Source: Euwallacea fornicatus (lineage: Eukaryota; Arthropoda; Insecta; Coleoptera; Curculionidae). Taken from it: DNA of 64,000 bases. The notes under the pieces are model-generated. The model was given only the letters and a program-made list of their open reading frames with translations, did no database searches and was not told the DNA's origin. The stretch covers positions 2,170,001 through 2,234,000 of the forward strand of contig NC_089561.1 of NCBI RefSeq assembly GCF_040115645.1. Direction: 5' to 3'. Each line of letters opens with the position of its first letter. Position 1 is the stretch's first letter. The translations under genes were made by a program, and so were the position numbers. This document shows positions 52,299 through 64,000 of the stretch, in pieces.

Positions 52299-55200
52299 AT
52301 GTATGCTTGGGGGAGCACTATTCATGGAGAACTGGGTCTGGGAGGTATCGAGGAGGAACACATTTTAACTCCCCGAATGTTAGAATGGTAATAATACACT
52401 TGTTTTCCTTCATATATTCAAGTCAGTTAGCAGCCAAAGAATTCTCTCAGAGCAAAATTTAACTACATGGCAATTGTTATTTCTCAATGCTTCAAAGAAG
52501 TGTTTTTCAGGTATCTAGCCAACAAAGTAATAGGATGTGCTTTAGGTGACAACCATACACTTTTCCTTACTAATGAAGGAAAGGTGTATTCCTGTGGAAA
52601 TAATGATTATGGGCAACTAGGACATGACCAGCCTAGAAAAAGGCCACGTATGTCTCTGTTTAGTATGTAAAATTTTGCTTTACATGTATTTGTAGACACT
52701 AAATAGTTAATGGTTTAAAAACACTTAACATAACAGTTGATCATTACTTTCTTTCTCCATCTGTATGTTTGTGTTCCATTTGTAATTGTATTGTTATTTG
52801 AAAATTCATGCACATATTGAGTGAGTTCAGCAGAAGAGCCAATAGTTACATACCCATCAGGATATATGTATGTGTTGATTGATACATTACCATTCAAATG
52901 AATATAAATGAGAGCTGACATTACTTACTCTAAATCAGCAAAAATAACAATTTGCACAATTGTTGTCTCAGATTAATGTAGCTATTGTCATTGTTTGGGT
53001 ATTTACTCATTTTTTGGATATTCTTTTGTGTACCACTGGATTAAGCAATAATTAAGTCAACTGAGGAGGATTGAAACTAATTTGTACATAATCAGAGTAT
53101 GCAATCACTTCATTTGTAGCTTTTTCAGAAGAACTTATTTTAATATAAAAGTGAGAAACACTTAATTTTAGTTTAAAAAATATGGTGCATCACAAAAAAA
53201 CTCATATCAAACTTCTTAAGATCACCTCAATCAGTTGCTTGTACTATTATTATACTGTATCAACCTTGAATATTAACTGCTTCAATTGTTACCATCAGAA
53301 TTAGTAGCTGGCCTGGATGCGTACAATATCACACATGTGGCCTGTGGGGCAACTCATTCAGCAGCCTTGAACCAGTGGGGTCAGGTGTTCTCATGGGGCT
53401 CCGATTTCCACGGGCAGTTAGGCCTACAGTTAGGCGAAAATATCCAGCCAGTGCCGAAAATCGTCAGAACCCTTGCTTCCCAACATGTTGTACAGTTGGC
53501 CTGTGGTCAAAGACATACTATTGCCTTAGCTAATAGTAAGTTTGCTGCAGAAATTATTACACTATTAGTTCAATACAGATAGCAATTAGTATGTCTTCAG
53601 TATTTCCAAGTCATGGTATTTAGACTGTGTTTTGGTAAAATAATTTTCTTTGCTAGATGGTGACATATTAGCATGGGGAGCCAACAATTTTGGTCAGCTT
53701 GGTTTAGGGGTATCTAGCTCCAGTGAAACAGTACCTAAGCCTGTAATTTCATTAAGAGGCATTCCCATTGTGCTCATAACGTGCGGTGCAAATCATACGT
53801 TCGCACTTTCCAAATCTGGAGCAGTATATGGATGGGGTGCGTACCTTAAACCCCTTTTGACACAAATAATAAATTTTGTATAGGTAAAAACACTAAAGGA
53901 CAATTAGGGTTGAATGATACACAAAACAAAATATATCCTACACAATTGAGAACTCTTAGAAATTTACGAGTAAGATATATTGCATGTGGAGAAGAATTCT
54001 CTGTTTTCTTGACATTAGATGGAGGAGTTTTCACTTGTGGTGCTGGAATGTATGGGCAGTTGGGCCATGGAAATAATAGTAATGAAATTTTACCTAAACA
54101 AGTGAGTTTATCATTTGGCCTCCACTATTCCAAGATTTTTTTATGGAGTAATTATTCCAGGTTATAGAACTAATGGGTTCTACAATCACCCAAATTGTAT
54201 GTGGCAGGCAGCATTGTTTATCTTTCGTGCCTTCCAGGGGTAGAGTGTACAGTTTCGGTATTGGGGGATCTGGACAATTGGGCGTGAGGAAAACTAATAG
54301 TGCTTGCACACCTCAAGTTGTTCTCGGCCCATGGATATCGCCCGGTGGGAGTTGTCTTGTACCCCCAGACAATAAAGACGATCATAATCTAGTCATTCAC
54401 CGCATATTTGCTGGTAGAAAACGTTCTTTCATCATATTGTCACATTTTTCCACAATTATTTCAGGGGGAGATCATTGTTTTGTATCAGTTATACCTCAGG
54501 ATCGTAAAGTGCCTCCCTACGATTGTAGAGATCACGATCCGCAAAAACAAATACTTACTATTACCAATAGCTATGTTAGAACTTTGCTGCGTATTCTTCC
54601 TAGTGGGCAAGTGGATCAGGAAGTTATCAGTTTTCTAGAAACTGCCTTTAAAAGTCTTTCATGTCTTAACGCATCATTTTTACTCGAAGATGACAAGCAT
54701 TATTACTGCACTAGCAAACATCATGGGGTTGACGTGAAACTAGCTGAGCAAACGTTCGATGTTATAGCAACTATTGAAAATGAGACAATACAGACTTTGG
54801 TAAGTTGCTGAGTGGCAGTTTCGTCAAAACTCATAGTGGCAATTATTTTTCTGTGCTTATTTTCCTGTCCTTGAATCAGATTTTAACTGGTTTAACTGAA
54901 GACGTATTAAACCAATTAACTCCAAACCCTCCTGACGTGGAATCCCTTAGAATATACCTGATATTGCCCCTGTACCACGAATTCAATAATCCAAAACAGT
55001 ACCTGAAACTACAAAAACCCTTCGCTAGTGGGATTCTGAATTTAAAGCAACCGGCACATAAGGTAGTGGGTCGTTGGTGGGCCATGATGCAGCCGGATTA
55101 TTTCGAGAAGTTGGTGAATATTTTCAAAAACGTTGTCAGTTACATTTTGATGAATCAAAGGATCCCGCAAGGCAGGGTAAAAGTTCTCAACGTTGCTTCG

Positions 55201-57265
55201 AACCGAAACTTGATATGTAAATGTTTTAGACCGTCTTTTATGATGCTGCTTTAGTTGCAATGTTAGACTTGATGGGATATTTGAGCAACCTGAATCGTAA
55301 CATGGACGGTTTAAAAGTTTCCTACGAAATTTTCCAAATACACGAACTACATGACTATGTAGATGTTCGAGTTGATTATGTTTTGTGGCTAACTGATAGT
55401 GATGTAAAAATTTCTAAAGGATTAGAATAGATCTATAACACTAATATTTTAGATTCGAACGCTCTTTTTGTGTAACTATCCATTCCTGTTTGATACTCAT
55501 GCTAAGCTGAAATTGCTAGAGACTGACCAATCGTTACAAGTAAGCTACTCTGGTTTTTCTTATCTGGGTGTACTTATGTCTTATGTATGTACTTATGTCA
55601 CTCTTTAGATGCAGAATGCGATGCAAAGCGCTGCTCACCAAGCAGTTGTCGCTGCCATGGTGAGTCAAGGAAGGGTTTCAATAAATCAGTTTTTAATGCT
55701 AAACGTTACAAGAGAGCATATTGTGGAAGACACTTTAAGGGAACTTAGTACAGTTAATCCTAACGATTTAAAAAAACCTTTGAAGGTATTTTATTCTTTA
55801 CCGCAAAACAGTTTAGTAAATTGAATTATTACTTTCAAGATCAAATTTTGTGGTGAAGAAGCGGAAGATGCAGGAGGTGTGACCAAAGAATTTTTCATGC
55901 TTTTATTAAGAGAAATTCTGGATCCGAAGTATGGAATGTTCAAGGAATATGAAGAAACCCAGGCAATCTGGTTTTCAGAAAGTCCCTTAGAGGAGTCTAG
56001 TGTCTATTTTCTTATTGGTAAGATTTGCAAATAACAATGGAATTTTACTTAAAAAAAACTTTTCCCAGGAATGATCTGCGGACTGGCCATTTACAACTTC
56101 ACGATAATAGACATCCCCTTTCCGCTCGCTCTTTATAAAAAGCTTTTGCATGAGCCAGTAGGGCTGAAAGATCTATACGAATTATCGCCTTTCACGGCGA
56201 ATTCCCTTAAAAGCGTGCTTGAGTACGACCAAGACGATTTGGAAGATGTTTTCGGTCTTACTTTCGATATCAACAGAGACTTTTACGGCAAAGTGATCAC
56301 CATGGAACTCAAACCTAATGGATCTAATATTCCGGTCGTCCAAGAAAATAAGTACTGATTCCGTCTAACATCTTTTGGATTGATATTCATGAATTTATGT
56401 TGGTTTAGAAAAGAATACGTTTCTTTGTACGTGGATTATATATTCAGACGTTCAGTGGAGTGTCAATATAACGCTTTCCGTGATGGTTTCATGAAAGTTT
56501 GCGGTGGCAGGGTATTGCTGCTTTTCCATTCACATGAACTAATGGCCATTGTCGTGGGCAACGAGGATTACGATTGGCACGTTTTGGAAGAAGTAGCGGA
56601 GTATAAAAATGGATACAAGTCATCTGATCCGACGATAAGGTACTTTACAAAGGTTCTGTGATATAAAATCTCAGAATTGTGATTTTTTAGATATTTTTGG
56701 GAAGTTCTGCACGAGATGTCCTTGGAAGATAAGAAAAAGTTTTTAATGTTTTTAACTGGGACTTACAGGATACCGATTCAAGGAATGAAAGCCATGAAGG
56801 TAACACCCAATTAAATTTCAACGTTATTTTCACGTCTTAGAGATCATAGATTGATTAAAAAATGTCATTTCAAACATGATGAAACAATTTCATCGTTTCA
56901 TCAAAAAGCAGATATAGATTTTGTTATTTAATAGAATATCATACCTTGCAATACAACTATTGAAATATAGACTCTGTTTTTACCCTTTCATCAAAGTTCA
57001 TACCTATTTTGTTACCGTTAAAAAAACTTAAATGACAGAAATTTTTATCGCTTGGTATAAAGTTTACTGTTCGTCATATAATTTTCTGTTAAAAATTTCA
57101 ATATTTTTCCAGATCTCCATTCAACCAACTACAGATGACAAATTCCTTCCTGTCGCTCATACTTGTTTCAACTTACTAGATTTGCCCAGGTACAAAACTA
57201 AAGAACGTCTGCGGTATAAACTGATGCAGGCAATACAACAGACTCAGGGATTTTCTTTGGTCTAA
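52299..57265 (+). CDS. HERC4: HERC4-type E3 ubiquitin-protein ligase (RCC1 propeller + HECT), complete
   Basis: A HECT ubiquitin ligase that takes ubiquitin from an E2 onto its own cysteine and passes it to substrate; vertebrate HERC4 is cytosolic. The 16 exons read by eye are 52299-52387, 52511-52647, 53299-53535, 53657-53836, 53884-54101, 54161-54413, 54465-54799, 54880-55176, 55230-55403, 55453-55539, 55609-55785, 55840-56017, 56069-56351, 56409-56639, 56691-56799 and 57113-57265. All have GT-AG borders, all phases match, and they give 1045 aa (human HERC4 is about 1057). Residues 1-370 hold seven RCC1 blades (AWGSTIHGELGLGG, SCGNNDYGQLGH, SWGSDFHGQLGL, AWGANNFGQLGL, GWGKNTKGQLGL, TCGAGMYGQLGH, SFGIGGSGQLGV). 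The HECT domain fills about 715-1045 (EEAEDAGGVTKEFF, GMICGLAIYN, GNEDYDW), with catalytic Cys1013 in VAHTCFNLLDLP. Most introns are 47-80 bp. The gene looks functional. Confidence 0.95.
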
Positions 57266-58190
57266 TTAGAAACGTACTTTTTCCATATGAAAACGAGCTT
57301 TGTTTTACAACATCGAAATTGGCCAGCCACTGTGCCTAAATTGTAAAGGTATCCAGGTGAGTATTTCTTGCGGGTATAAATTTTCAAATATCTGTTATGT
57401 TCACCGATTTCTGTCATAAATTTGGGTTGTAAAGCAAAGGAAGAATATTGGACACATTATCGTGTTGAACGCTATTTTTGTTACTAAGTTACGTTTATTC
57501 GGATTGACTACTTTGCCTGAATTGCAGCGTCAAAAAGCATGTTTCATATTTCTATTGGAATATTTCTGTCAGTAACAGCGTTAATTCTGTGTAGATACAG
57601 ATTTTGTCTGTGATCCGTATTTTTTGTTGTTCTACTGATAATAAAACACATTTATATTTACAAATTATTAGAATAGTTCTTTATTATGAATCCCACAAAG
57701 TTCCACGTGAAGAGAAAAACTGCTGCACCCGAATCAAAACGTTTAAACAATATGAGAATAGGATGCCAGAATATACCTGCCTCGTCGGATTATTAATACC
57801 ATAAGGTGACGGTAGTTAATATGAAAATTTGAAGCCGATAGAAGCGACGTTTCGTGGAAGACTCGAAAGAAAAGGTTAGTTAAAAATAGATCTTAACGAA
57901 TAATATTTCAAAATTTATATTAAATATTCACACAAAAAATAAAGTATACTATAGAAAATTCCTGCGCAAGGAAAATGAAGTGTAGGTCGTTTAAACTTAG
58001 CGCTAACAGCTGCTTTTCGAAATATCTAACTGCCTGCTCATTAAGTTTAATTAATTTGAATGATTCTTTGAACGAAGCTTACAAATAATAAGTACAAAAC
58101 ACGCTAGAAAGTCTCAATAAAAAATAATTCGAAACGATTGAGATCACGCAAAATAGTCCAAACTGTGACTAAAAAGGAAAAATATCACAA
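57266..58190. other. Convergent intergenic region
   Basis: 925 bp between the stop codons of two genes that point at each other, so it holds both 3' UTRs. For the minus-strand zinc-finger gene an ATTAAA-type hexamer occurs at 58051-58046. No other content was recognised. Confidence 0.5.
57640..57645 (+). terminator. Candidate polyadenylation signal of the HERC4-type gene
   Basis: AATAAA, 375 bp after the stop codon on the same strand. No nearer canonical hexamer was noticed. Confidence 0.5.
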
Positions 58191-60118
58191 CTAAAGAATA
58201 AGTCTTTCTTGTTTGACGGCCTCCCCTACATGGCCCTTTTTCTTTTGGTGTTTGTTCAGGCTGCTCTTGTCATGGTATCGGTTGCCACAAACCGGACATG
58301 CATACGGTGTTTCGCCGGTGTGCATTCTCAGATGAATCTAAACAATCGAATACAGGAAACAGAATGGAAAATTTTGGTTAAATTTACTCTCCAAGTGCCT
58401 CGGTAATTGAAGCATTTGCCACAGAAATGACATGAAAACGGCTTCTCCCCGGTATGGGTTCTCTTGTGCACTTCATAATGCGCCTTAAGGGAAAAGGGTT
58501 TATTGCAAGTTTCGCATTTGAACCTTTGAGGCGTGGTACCCAAGTGATTCATTTCGTGTGTTTTTAAGGCAGCTTTCGTTTTAAAGAATTTGTGACAGAA
58601 CGAACATGCAAAGGGACGTTCCCCTAAAAACTAAGTGTAAACTTTTAATACACTATAATAGAGCGATCTAACCCGTGTGCCCTCTTATATGCCCATCTAA
58701 CTGCACTTTCGTCCTGAAACTTTTAGCACAATAATTGCAGAGATAATTCTTTAATTTAGGACCAGTTTCCTCCTTTTTAGGCCGTTTTTTATATTGGATT
58801 TTTACACCTTGGTGGATGAGCTGGTGGTTGGCAAAGCCCGACCGACTGGCAAATACTTTAGGGCATAATTCACATTTTAAATTCAGTCTAAAAACAACGT
58901 TGTGTTCCAATTTTTTCTAGTGGGTTTAGCAATTTGTTTACCTAACTCTATTTTCCATATAACCAGGCTTAAACTCAACCTCTCCTAAAGCCAGTCGATG
59001 CCGATAAACGTGCTTAAAATGGGCGGGATACAACTGAAAACCTTTCCCACAATAATTACAAATATATGGAGTTTCTCCAGTATGAGTATTCATATGTTCA
59101 TTACGTCTCCGAATTGTTGAGAATTCTAGAAATATCTGTTATGTCAAACTTTTTTAGTCATTTTTGTTAGACAAACCTTTTTCACATATTTCGCATTTAT
59201 ACAATTTAAAGCTTTTAGGTCTGCAATCAATATTCTCTTTATAATGAGAGCACAACTTGGTTTTGCTAGTAAAAGTGCTCCCGCAAGTCTTGCAGACTGG
59301 AATTGCACTATTTGATGTATTATCTTCCTCATCATCAGTGTCCATTTCACGTTTAGGAGTTCTATGTTTTCTCCTTCGGAGGTTTGGCTTTGCTGGTTTT
59401 GCTGTATCTAGGGCATTTCTTTTTCGGCGTATTCGGGTTTTTTTGAGAGAAGGCTGGTCTTCTTGGGCTTTATCTAATTTCCCAGTAAGAAGATTATTAA
59501 ATTTAACGAATTTAATTAAAAAACATGGCCTACATTTCATGGTGATAATTATTTTACTACCTGTTTCAGTTTTTGGAGGAAAATAATCTGGTGAATCATC
59601 ATCAAAACTGCTTTCATAACTATAATTGTCTTGGATATCTTCCTCACAACCCTCTAATTCCAGTTCTATTCCCTTAATATCCTCATCTGATATATTCAAT
59701 TTTTCTTCTTTTTCTTCAGACTTTAACACCAATTTTAAAATGGTATTGTTAGCTTTACATTTGTCTGCAAAACGCCTAATCTCCTGCAGATAATTTGAAC
59801 AGGTTATGCATACATTTGTTGGCAGGAGATCACCTGGTGTAATCTGGAAATACATTATGAACAAGGAGATTCAGGTGCAGAATCTGTATGAGGTAACAAC
59901 CTCTTTCCTAGACTTGTACTGTATTTATCAAAGATTTGTATCAAATTATTTAAAGTATCTGACCCCAATAAAGTTCTCTGACTTACCTCGATATCACTAA
60001 TTGCTTTAAAAATTAAAGACAGGTTCCCATCAACCAAAGGTTTAAGATCTCCTGTTATTAAACAAATCCTGCAAATATTTGGGAAGTCTCTTGCTCTAAT
60101 TTGTAAATCTGTATCCAT
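58191..60118 (-). CDS. ZAD-type C2H2 zinc-finger protein, complete
   Basis: A probable nuclear DNA-binding regulator. The exons are 60118-59987, 59843-59177, 59125-58942, 58887-58673, 58623-58388 and 58337-58191, with GT-AG borders and matching phases, giving 526 aa. Exons 1-2 form a ZAD dimerisation domain: NICRICLITGDLKPL with Cys16 and Cys19, and TNVCITCSNYLQEIRRFADK with Cys56 and Cys59. An acidic and then basic linker follows (EDIQDNYSYESSFDDDSPDY; RRRKHRTPKRE). Residues from about 260 carry eight C2H2 fingers: CEICEKEFST, CNYCGKGFQL, CELCPKVFAS, CNYCAKSFRT, CSFCHKFFKT, CETCNKPFSL, CHFCGKCFNY and CPVCGNRYHD, several joined by HTGE(K/R/T)P linkers. A weaker ninth (CKTCGSTFTS) precedes them. 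Exon 2 may contain an 87 bp stop-free intron, which would shorten the protein to 497 aa. The ZAD family is large in insects, so no orthologue is named. Confidence 0.9.
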
Positions 60119-60899
60119 TTTTCTATTAAATAACGTTATAATTTGTGAATGTACTTTGTTGTTTATGCCATTTTTAAAATTTGGGTTAAAACTTTGGAAG
60201 AAAAAGCAGAAATTTGAGTTTATTACGTAAACAAAAGCCGAATTGTTTTTGTGATTTTTGGGTTATTTTATGTTTATTTTGTTATGATTCCTTGTTAACT
60301 TATCTTTTCTTTAACATAAATTACTATATAGACATACCTACATACTTCAAAATAACAACTGGGAACGACAACCCTAATTCTATAGTTGACTTTCAGGACT
60401 CCGTTATATTTGGAACAACTGTGTGTCTCACTCTCACATAATAAAAATAATGGGTGCAAAAGAAATAAAAACAACCAGTTATAAGCATACAAGTGGGCAA
60501 CACGCAATTGTATTGTGGGTTGCGTAAACCTTGATGTGATACTGCCTATATATAGCTGTGACAACTGTCTTTTCATTGCGTCATCTAGGAACGGGTAGTC
60601 AAACTGGGCATTCAGTGGTAGAAGAAATTTACCTATGTTTCACAGTTAGTTATTAGCTTGGTTGACAAATGGCGCTCCAAGCAAAAAATCAAAATTCGAT
60701 TAGCTCAAATTTTAATAAAATTTAAGCAAGAACCGTTTTTCTTCTTTATGTTCACTTAGAAACAATTGTAATTAAATACCAAAGTATCACATTACCTAAA
60801 AAACCAAGTAATTTAAACTATCAGTTGGAACAATTAAAACGTTAAAAATTGCAAAATTGCAAAATAGCAAAATAGCGCAAAATTGTCATGTACGCCACT
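60119..60899. other. Upstream region of the zinc-finger gene
   Basis: It should contain the promoter and 5' UTR of the minus-strand zinc-finger gene. No specific site is supported. AT-rich, no coding content. Confidence 0.4.
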
Positions 60900-61565
60900 A
60901 GTTTGTCGAAGATTAAATGATAAGAATTTTAAAAATTTTGATCCGAAGAATTATCCGGAACTAAACCTACCTCCTCGAACTTCTGTATTTCTGATACGAA
61001 ATGTTAAAATTCATATGGGAATGCGGAAAATTTTTTTCGTCAAAGAACCATCTGGAGCTAAATACATCTCGTCGCACTTTTGCTCTCGTGATATCAAAAT
61101 TTAAATTTCGTATATGAATGTGGCAAATTTATTTCGTCGGAGAACCATCCAGAGCTAAACACATCTCCTCGCACTTTTGCTCTCCTGACACCAAATGTTA
61201 AATTTCGTATGTGAATGTCGCAAATTTTTTCATCGGAGAACCATCAGAAACCAAATAAATACATCTCCTCGCACTTCTACTTTTCTGCCACATTATGTAA
61301 AATTTTTCTTTTCTCTCAACAAGTTTTTATTGAAAATTTAACATTTGGTACCAGGAACACAGAAGTGTGATGAGATATATTTAGTTCCGAATAGTAATTT
61401 GACAAAATAAATTTGTTCGTTTCGCATTCAAAATTTAACATTTGGTACCAGGAACAAAGAAGTGCAAGGAGGTATATTTGGCTCCGGGTAGTTCTTTGAC
61501 AAAATAAATTTGCTGCATTTGCATACCAAATTTAACATTTGGTATCAGGAGAGCAGATGCGCAAG
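60900..61565. repeat. Inverted pair of ~97 bp tandem-repeat arrays (foldback-like)
   Basis: The left array (about 60900-61310) has four diverging copies of a ~97 bp unit containing GGAGAACCATC.AGAGCTAAA, ACATCTCCTCGCACTT and ACCAAATGTTAAATTTCGTA; repeat starts near 60948, 61045, 61142 and 61239. The right array (about 61335-61565) has three copies of the reverse complement: CATTTGGTACCAGGAACAAA, AAGTGCAAGGAGGTATATTT, TTTGACAAAATAAATTTG, with anchors near 61351, 61449 and 61545. The two arrays face each other across a ~25 bp centre. Inverted arms built of tandem subrepeats are the design of foldback (FB-type) elements. No transposase is present. Confidence 0.7.
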
Positions 61566-62098
61566 TAGGGAAATTTCCCGCTTATTGATTGTTACGTGTA
61601 CGGAAGGATTAGGAACGGGAAATCATTTTGATTTTACTTTTAAATGAACACTCGTATTTAGTTTAAATGAAATTTATTATAAAACATTTCAAAAAACACT
61701 AGTAAAATCTAAAACAGAAAATAAAACAAATATACATTATGAGGAAAAATAAGACAATACATATTGCAGTTCTATAGTATGGTTTTCATAAACTGGATTG
61801 CTTTAAATACTTAACTTCCAATTTTAGTACGTAAACTATCAATTCAAAGCGAACAAATAATTCAAGAACTTTGTACAAATTCTTCAGCATTAAATCATAA
61901 ATAATTTTATTAAAACTATCGCTAAACCATAGTTGTAAACGTTGTAAATGGGCTGTACTCGTCGTATTTACTACACATTCGCAAATTTAATCAAGCATTA
62001 GTTTTTTTTATTCACAAAAATTTGCAAAATCGTCCACAAGACCGAAAATACGTATTGACATCTTTATAATATATTGCCGAAATACATTGGTAACCTGC
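61566..62098. other. 3' flank of the 5'-nucleotidase gene
   Basis: AT-rich, non-coding as far as I can see. It contains the likely 3' UTR of the minus-strand gene that ends at 62099. Confidence 0.45.
62007..62012 (-). terminator. Candidate polyadenylation signal of the 5'-nucleotidase gene
   Basis: AATAAA on the minus strand, about 87 bp after the stop codon. Confidence 0.5.
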
Positions 62099-63792
62099 TT
62101 ACTGCTTTCCGCTGCCGTTGGTTTTGATTGAGCCACTTTTATCGTCGCTCTCCTCGTCGCTAAAGTCTTCATCGTGAGTATGTGTCACAGTTTGAGGCGT
62201 CTCCGGACGGATGTGAGGAACTTGGCTTTGAGAACGTTCCAATACCTGGAAGATTGTTCGATTTGGAAAGGTAAATAACGACGAAGGTTGTAAGTAAATG
62301 TAGATAATCGCCAGTATACGGTGAACCTTTCGAGTGATTTGGCATTATGACTCTAAACTTTTCCTCGAGAAAAATATTGGGCAATGTAAGACAAAAAAGA
62401 ACATATCGTTAGCGTTAAAGGGGCTGCGTCTATAACTGTAATAAGACTCTACAATAAAATAAAACGCGCTTTCTCCTTTTAAGACTTAGATATAAAGATA
62501 ACATAAAAATTTTTGATGGTGAAGCTTTAGTGAAACTTTTTCACTCATCCTCGTACCAAACCAAATTGAGAACTGCAATCAACCTCTTCAAAATAGAACA
62601 AAATAACGGAGAGCTATCTTACTTTCGACGATCGTCTTTCATCATCAAAATCATATGGTTCTGGCATCAATTCAGTGGCAAAATGCTGCTCGTGTCCCAC
62701 CGTGGACTCATGGGGAAGCAACATGGCAGGGGCCCGGAACATGTACGAAAATGGGTAGTACAACAAATTCAAATGAGTGGCCGCATAAAGGTCTGCATAT
62801 CTAACTACCTAGAAGTGGTTTAATTATTGAATATTGATAATTTTCGGAAAAAGATTATATTTACTTGTGAAGAGAAGAACGTTTGCCTGGATCCCGATCT
62901 AAACAAACTCCCCATCATTCCATAGGTCATATCCATTTTGTGCGTTACATCTCGAATGGCAGTTCTCAGTTTTGATATATCGGGTTTCTCCTTAGTGCTA
63001 CTGTCTAGATTTCTACGAAGAAGGATATTTATTACACCTATGAAATCCACAAAAACCACATACTTACTTGTACATTTCTCCCAATTTCACGTCTAAATTT
63101 TGGAGCTCGTTAAACAACTGGCACTTATCAGTCCATACGTGCAGTTCCCTCACTAATTCAGGCACTATCAGGAATGTCCTCCATCCCCTTATTTTCTTAC
63201 TTTTCAAAATATCACCGAAAATATGATCACCCACGTAAAGCACGTCTTTGCCTGCGAAAAAACTTCGTACTCATTAAATTTTTTTTTTTGTAAACTCACT
63301 ACATACCTTTGGCCCCAATCAACTTCGTGAAAACATCACAGGAGCCCCCTGAGTATACGTGATCTTTTTGGAAAGGCCCCGTATGAATTCCCAGTCTCAA
63401 TGCCCCAGTTGAAGTGTCCACTTGACGTAAAATGGTACCATCCCCAAAAAATAATGGTTTACACGCATCTACCACCACAATATCGAAGTAGGTAGTCCAG
63501 TTTCTATGGGGTTCTCCGGGCTAGTAAATAGTAACATTAGGATTCTAAAGAAACATAGAGGGCCAAATCTAACCTTAGCTCCATGGGGAAAATCAAACAG
63601 ATATGTCATAATCTTATCAGTGAAATTATAATCACTGTTGGTCAGAAGGAAAGTTTTTGCCCCACTTTCGCGGAGTCTGGCCAAAAATGTGGGCAATCTC
63701 TCGTCTTTTTTCACATACTTTTCCAGGTTTTCGATTGTGCGCTGTTTGAGTTCACCTCGAAGATGCACATAATCCACAGCGTTTCGCACGTC
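62099..63792 (-). CDS. NT5C2: Cytosolic purine 5'-nucleotidase, 3' six exons (partial)
   Basis: A HAD-family phosphatase that dephosphorylates IMP, GMP and related purine monophosphates in the cytosol. The exons are 63792-63574, 63520-63307, 63251-63068, 63012-62865, 62808-62623 and 62245-62099; phases agree and they give 365 residues. Landmarks: DVRNAVDYVHLRGELK, FLLTNSDYNFTDKIMTYLFD (HAD motif II, T and N), DACKPLFFGDGTILRQVD, YVGDHIFGDILKSKK (motif IV Asp pair), THKMDMTYGMMGSLFRSGSR, PFSYMFRAPAMLLPHESTVG, and an acidic, lysine-containing tail (DEDFSDEESDDKSGS) that is less acidic than the vertebrate one. About 200 N-terminal residues, including the nucleophile DxD motif, lie beyond position 64000. 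Everything seen is intact. Confidence 0.93.
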
Positions 63793-64000
63793 CTAAAATC
63801 ATTTTCACCTGTTAAGGGCTAAAGGCGAACAAGTCTACTTTTAAAATACTTATTACGTTAAGTCCGGCAACTGGCCGACTATATTGTCAAGCAATACCAT
63901 TAAGCCTAAAAAATACGTAACGAAGTTATCGTTATAAAACCAGCCATTTGTCTTATACAGTTTGATTATTGCATTTTTAGTTAATACACCTGTTTATATC
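63793..64000. other. Intron of the 5'-nucleotidase gene
   Basis: The sequence before the acceptor at 63793-63794 (ATGATTTTAG on the minus strand). No earlier exon was recognised before the window edge. Confidence 0.5.

Noticed and set aside
54173..54811. Single continuous coding exon across 54414-54464
   Set aside because: Although open, the 17 extra codons interrupt a conserved GGD(H/Q) RCC1-family segment and have intron borders; treated as an intron with the alternative noted.
59257..59586. 109-codon plus-strand open frame
   Set aside because: It lies opposite exon 2 of the ZAD gene, which has clear domain structure and splice sites; the plus-strand frame is a shadow.
1..64000. tRNA or rRNA genes
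   Set aside because: No cloverleaf-like A/B box pair or conserved rRNA segment was noticed when reading both strands; a covariance-model scan would be needed to exclude them.

Overview
This is a 64 kb piece of an animal nuclear genome, most likely an insect and plausibly a beetle. Reasons: AT-rich DNA, GT-AG introns that are often only 47-80 bp, a ZAD (zinc-finger-associated domain) C2H2 gene, which is an arthropod family, and a heavy load of Tc1/mariner elements with 'TACAGGGTG' ends at TA targets. The beetle call is inference; no species marker was seen.

Layout. Positions 1-50336 are occupied by the 5' part of one minus-strand gene for an immunoglobulin-superfamily adhesion protein (klingon/lachesin-like). 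Three exons were found: signal peptide 50336-50261, first half of Ig1 40169-40068, second half of Ig1 4618-4421. The rest of the gene lies beyond position 1. Its introns (about 10 kb and 35 kb) hold mostly dead transposons: mariner elements with DD41D-like spacing, often reduced to long inverted repeats; Tc1 elements with doubled (IR/DR-like) ends; a Mos1-like mariner; an old DDE element; a 5'-truncated jockey-like LINE; and a fragment that looks like the germline helicase vasa. At 42754-47213 three elements are nested inside one another.

Positions 52299-63792 are gene-dense. A complete 16-exon HERC4-type E3 ubiquitin ligase (RCC1 propeller plus HECT, 1045 aa) is on the plus strand. Tail-to-tail with it is a six-exon ZAD-C2H2 zinc-finger gene on the minus strand (58191-60118). 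Upstream of that is a head-to-head array of ~97 bp tandem repeats (60900-61565). Last come the 3' six exons of a cytosolic purine 5'-nucleotidase (NT5C2 type) on the minus strand (62099-63792), whose 5' end is off the right edge.

The genes do not form a pathway. Host exons keep frame through every splice junction I checked, so the many frameshifts in transposons look like real decay rather than general sequence error. I found no tRNA, rRNA, CRISPR array or prokaryotic-type operon. The most unusual content is the set of palindromic mariner derivatives, one of which ends 21 bp from the splice acceptor of exon 2 of the adhesion gene.
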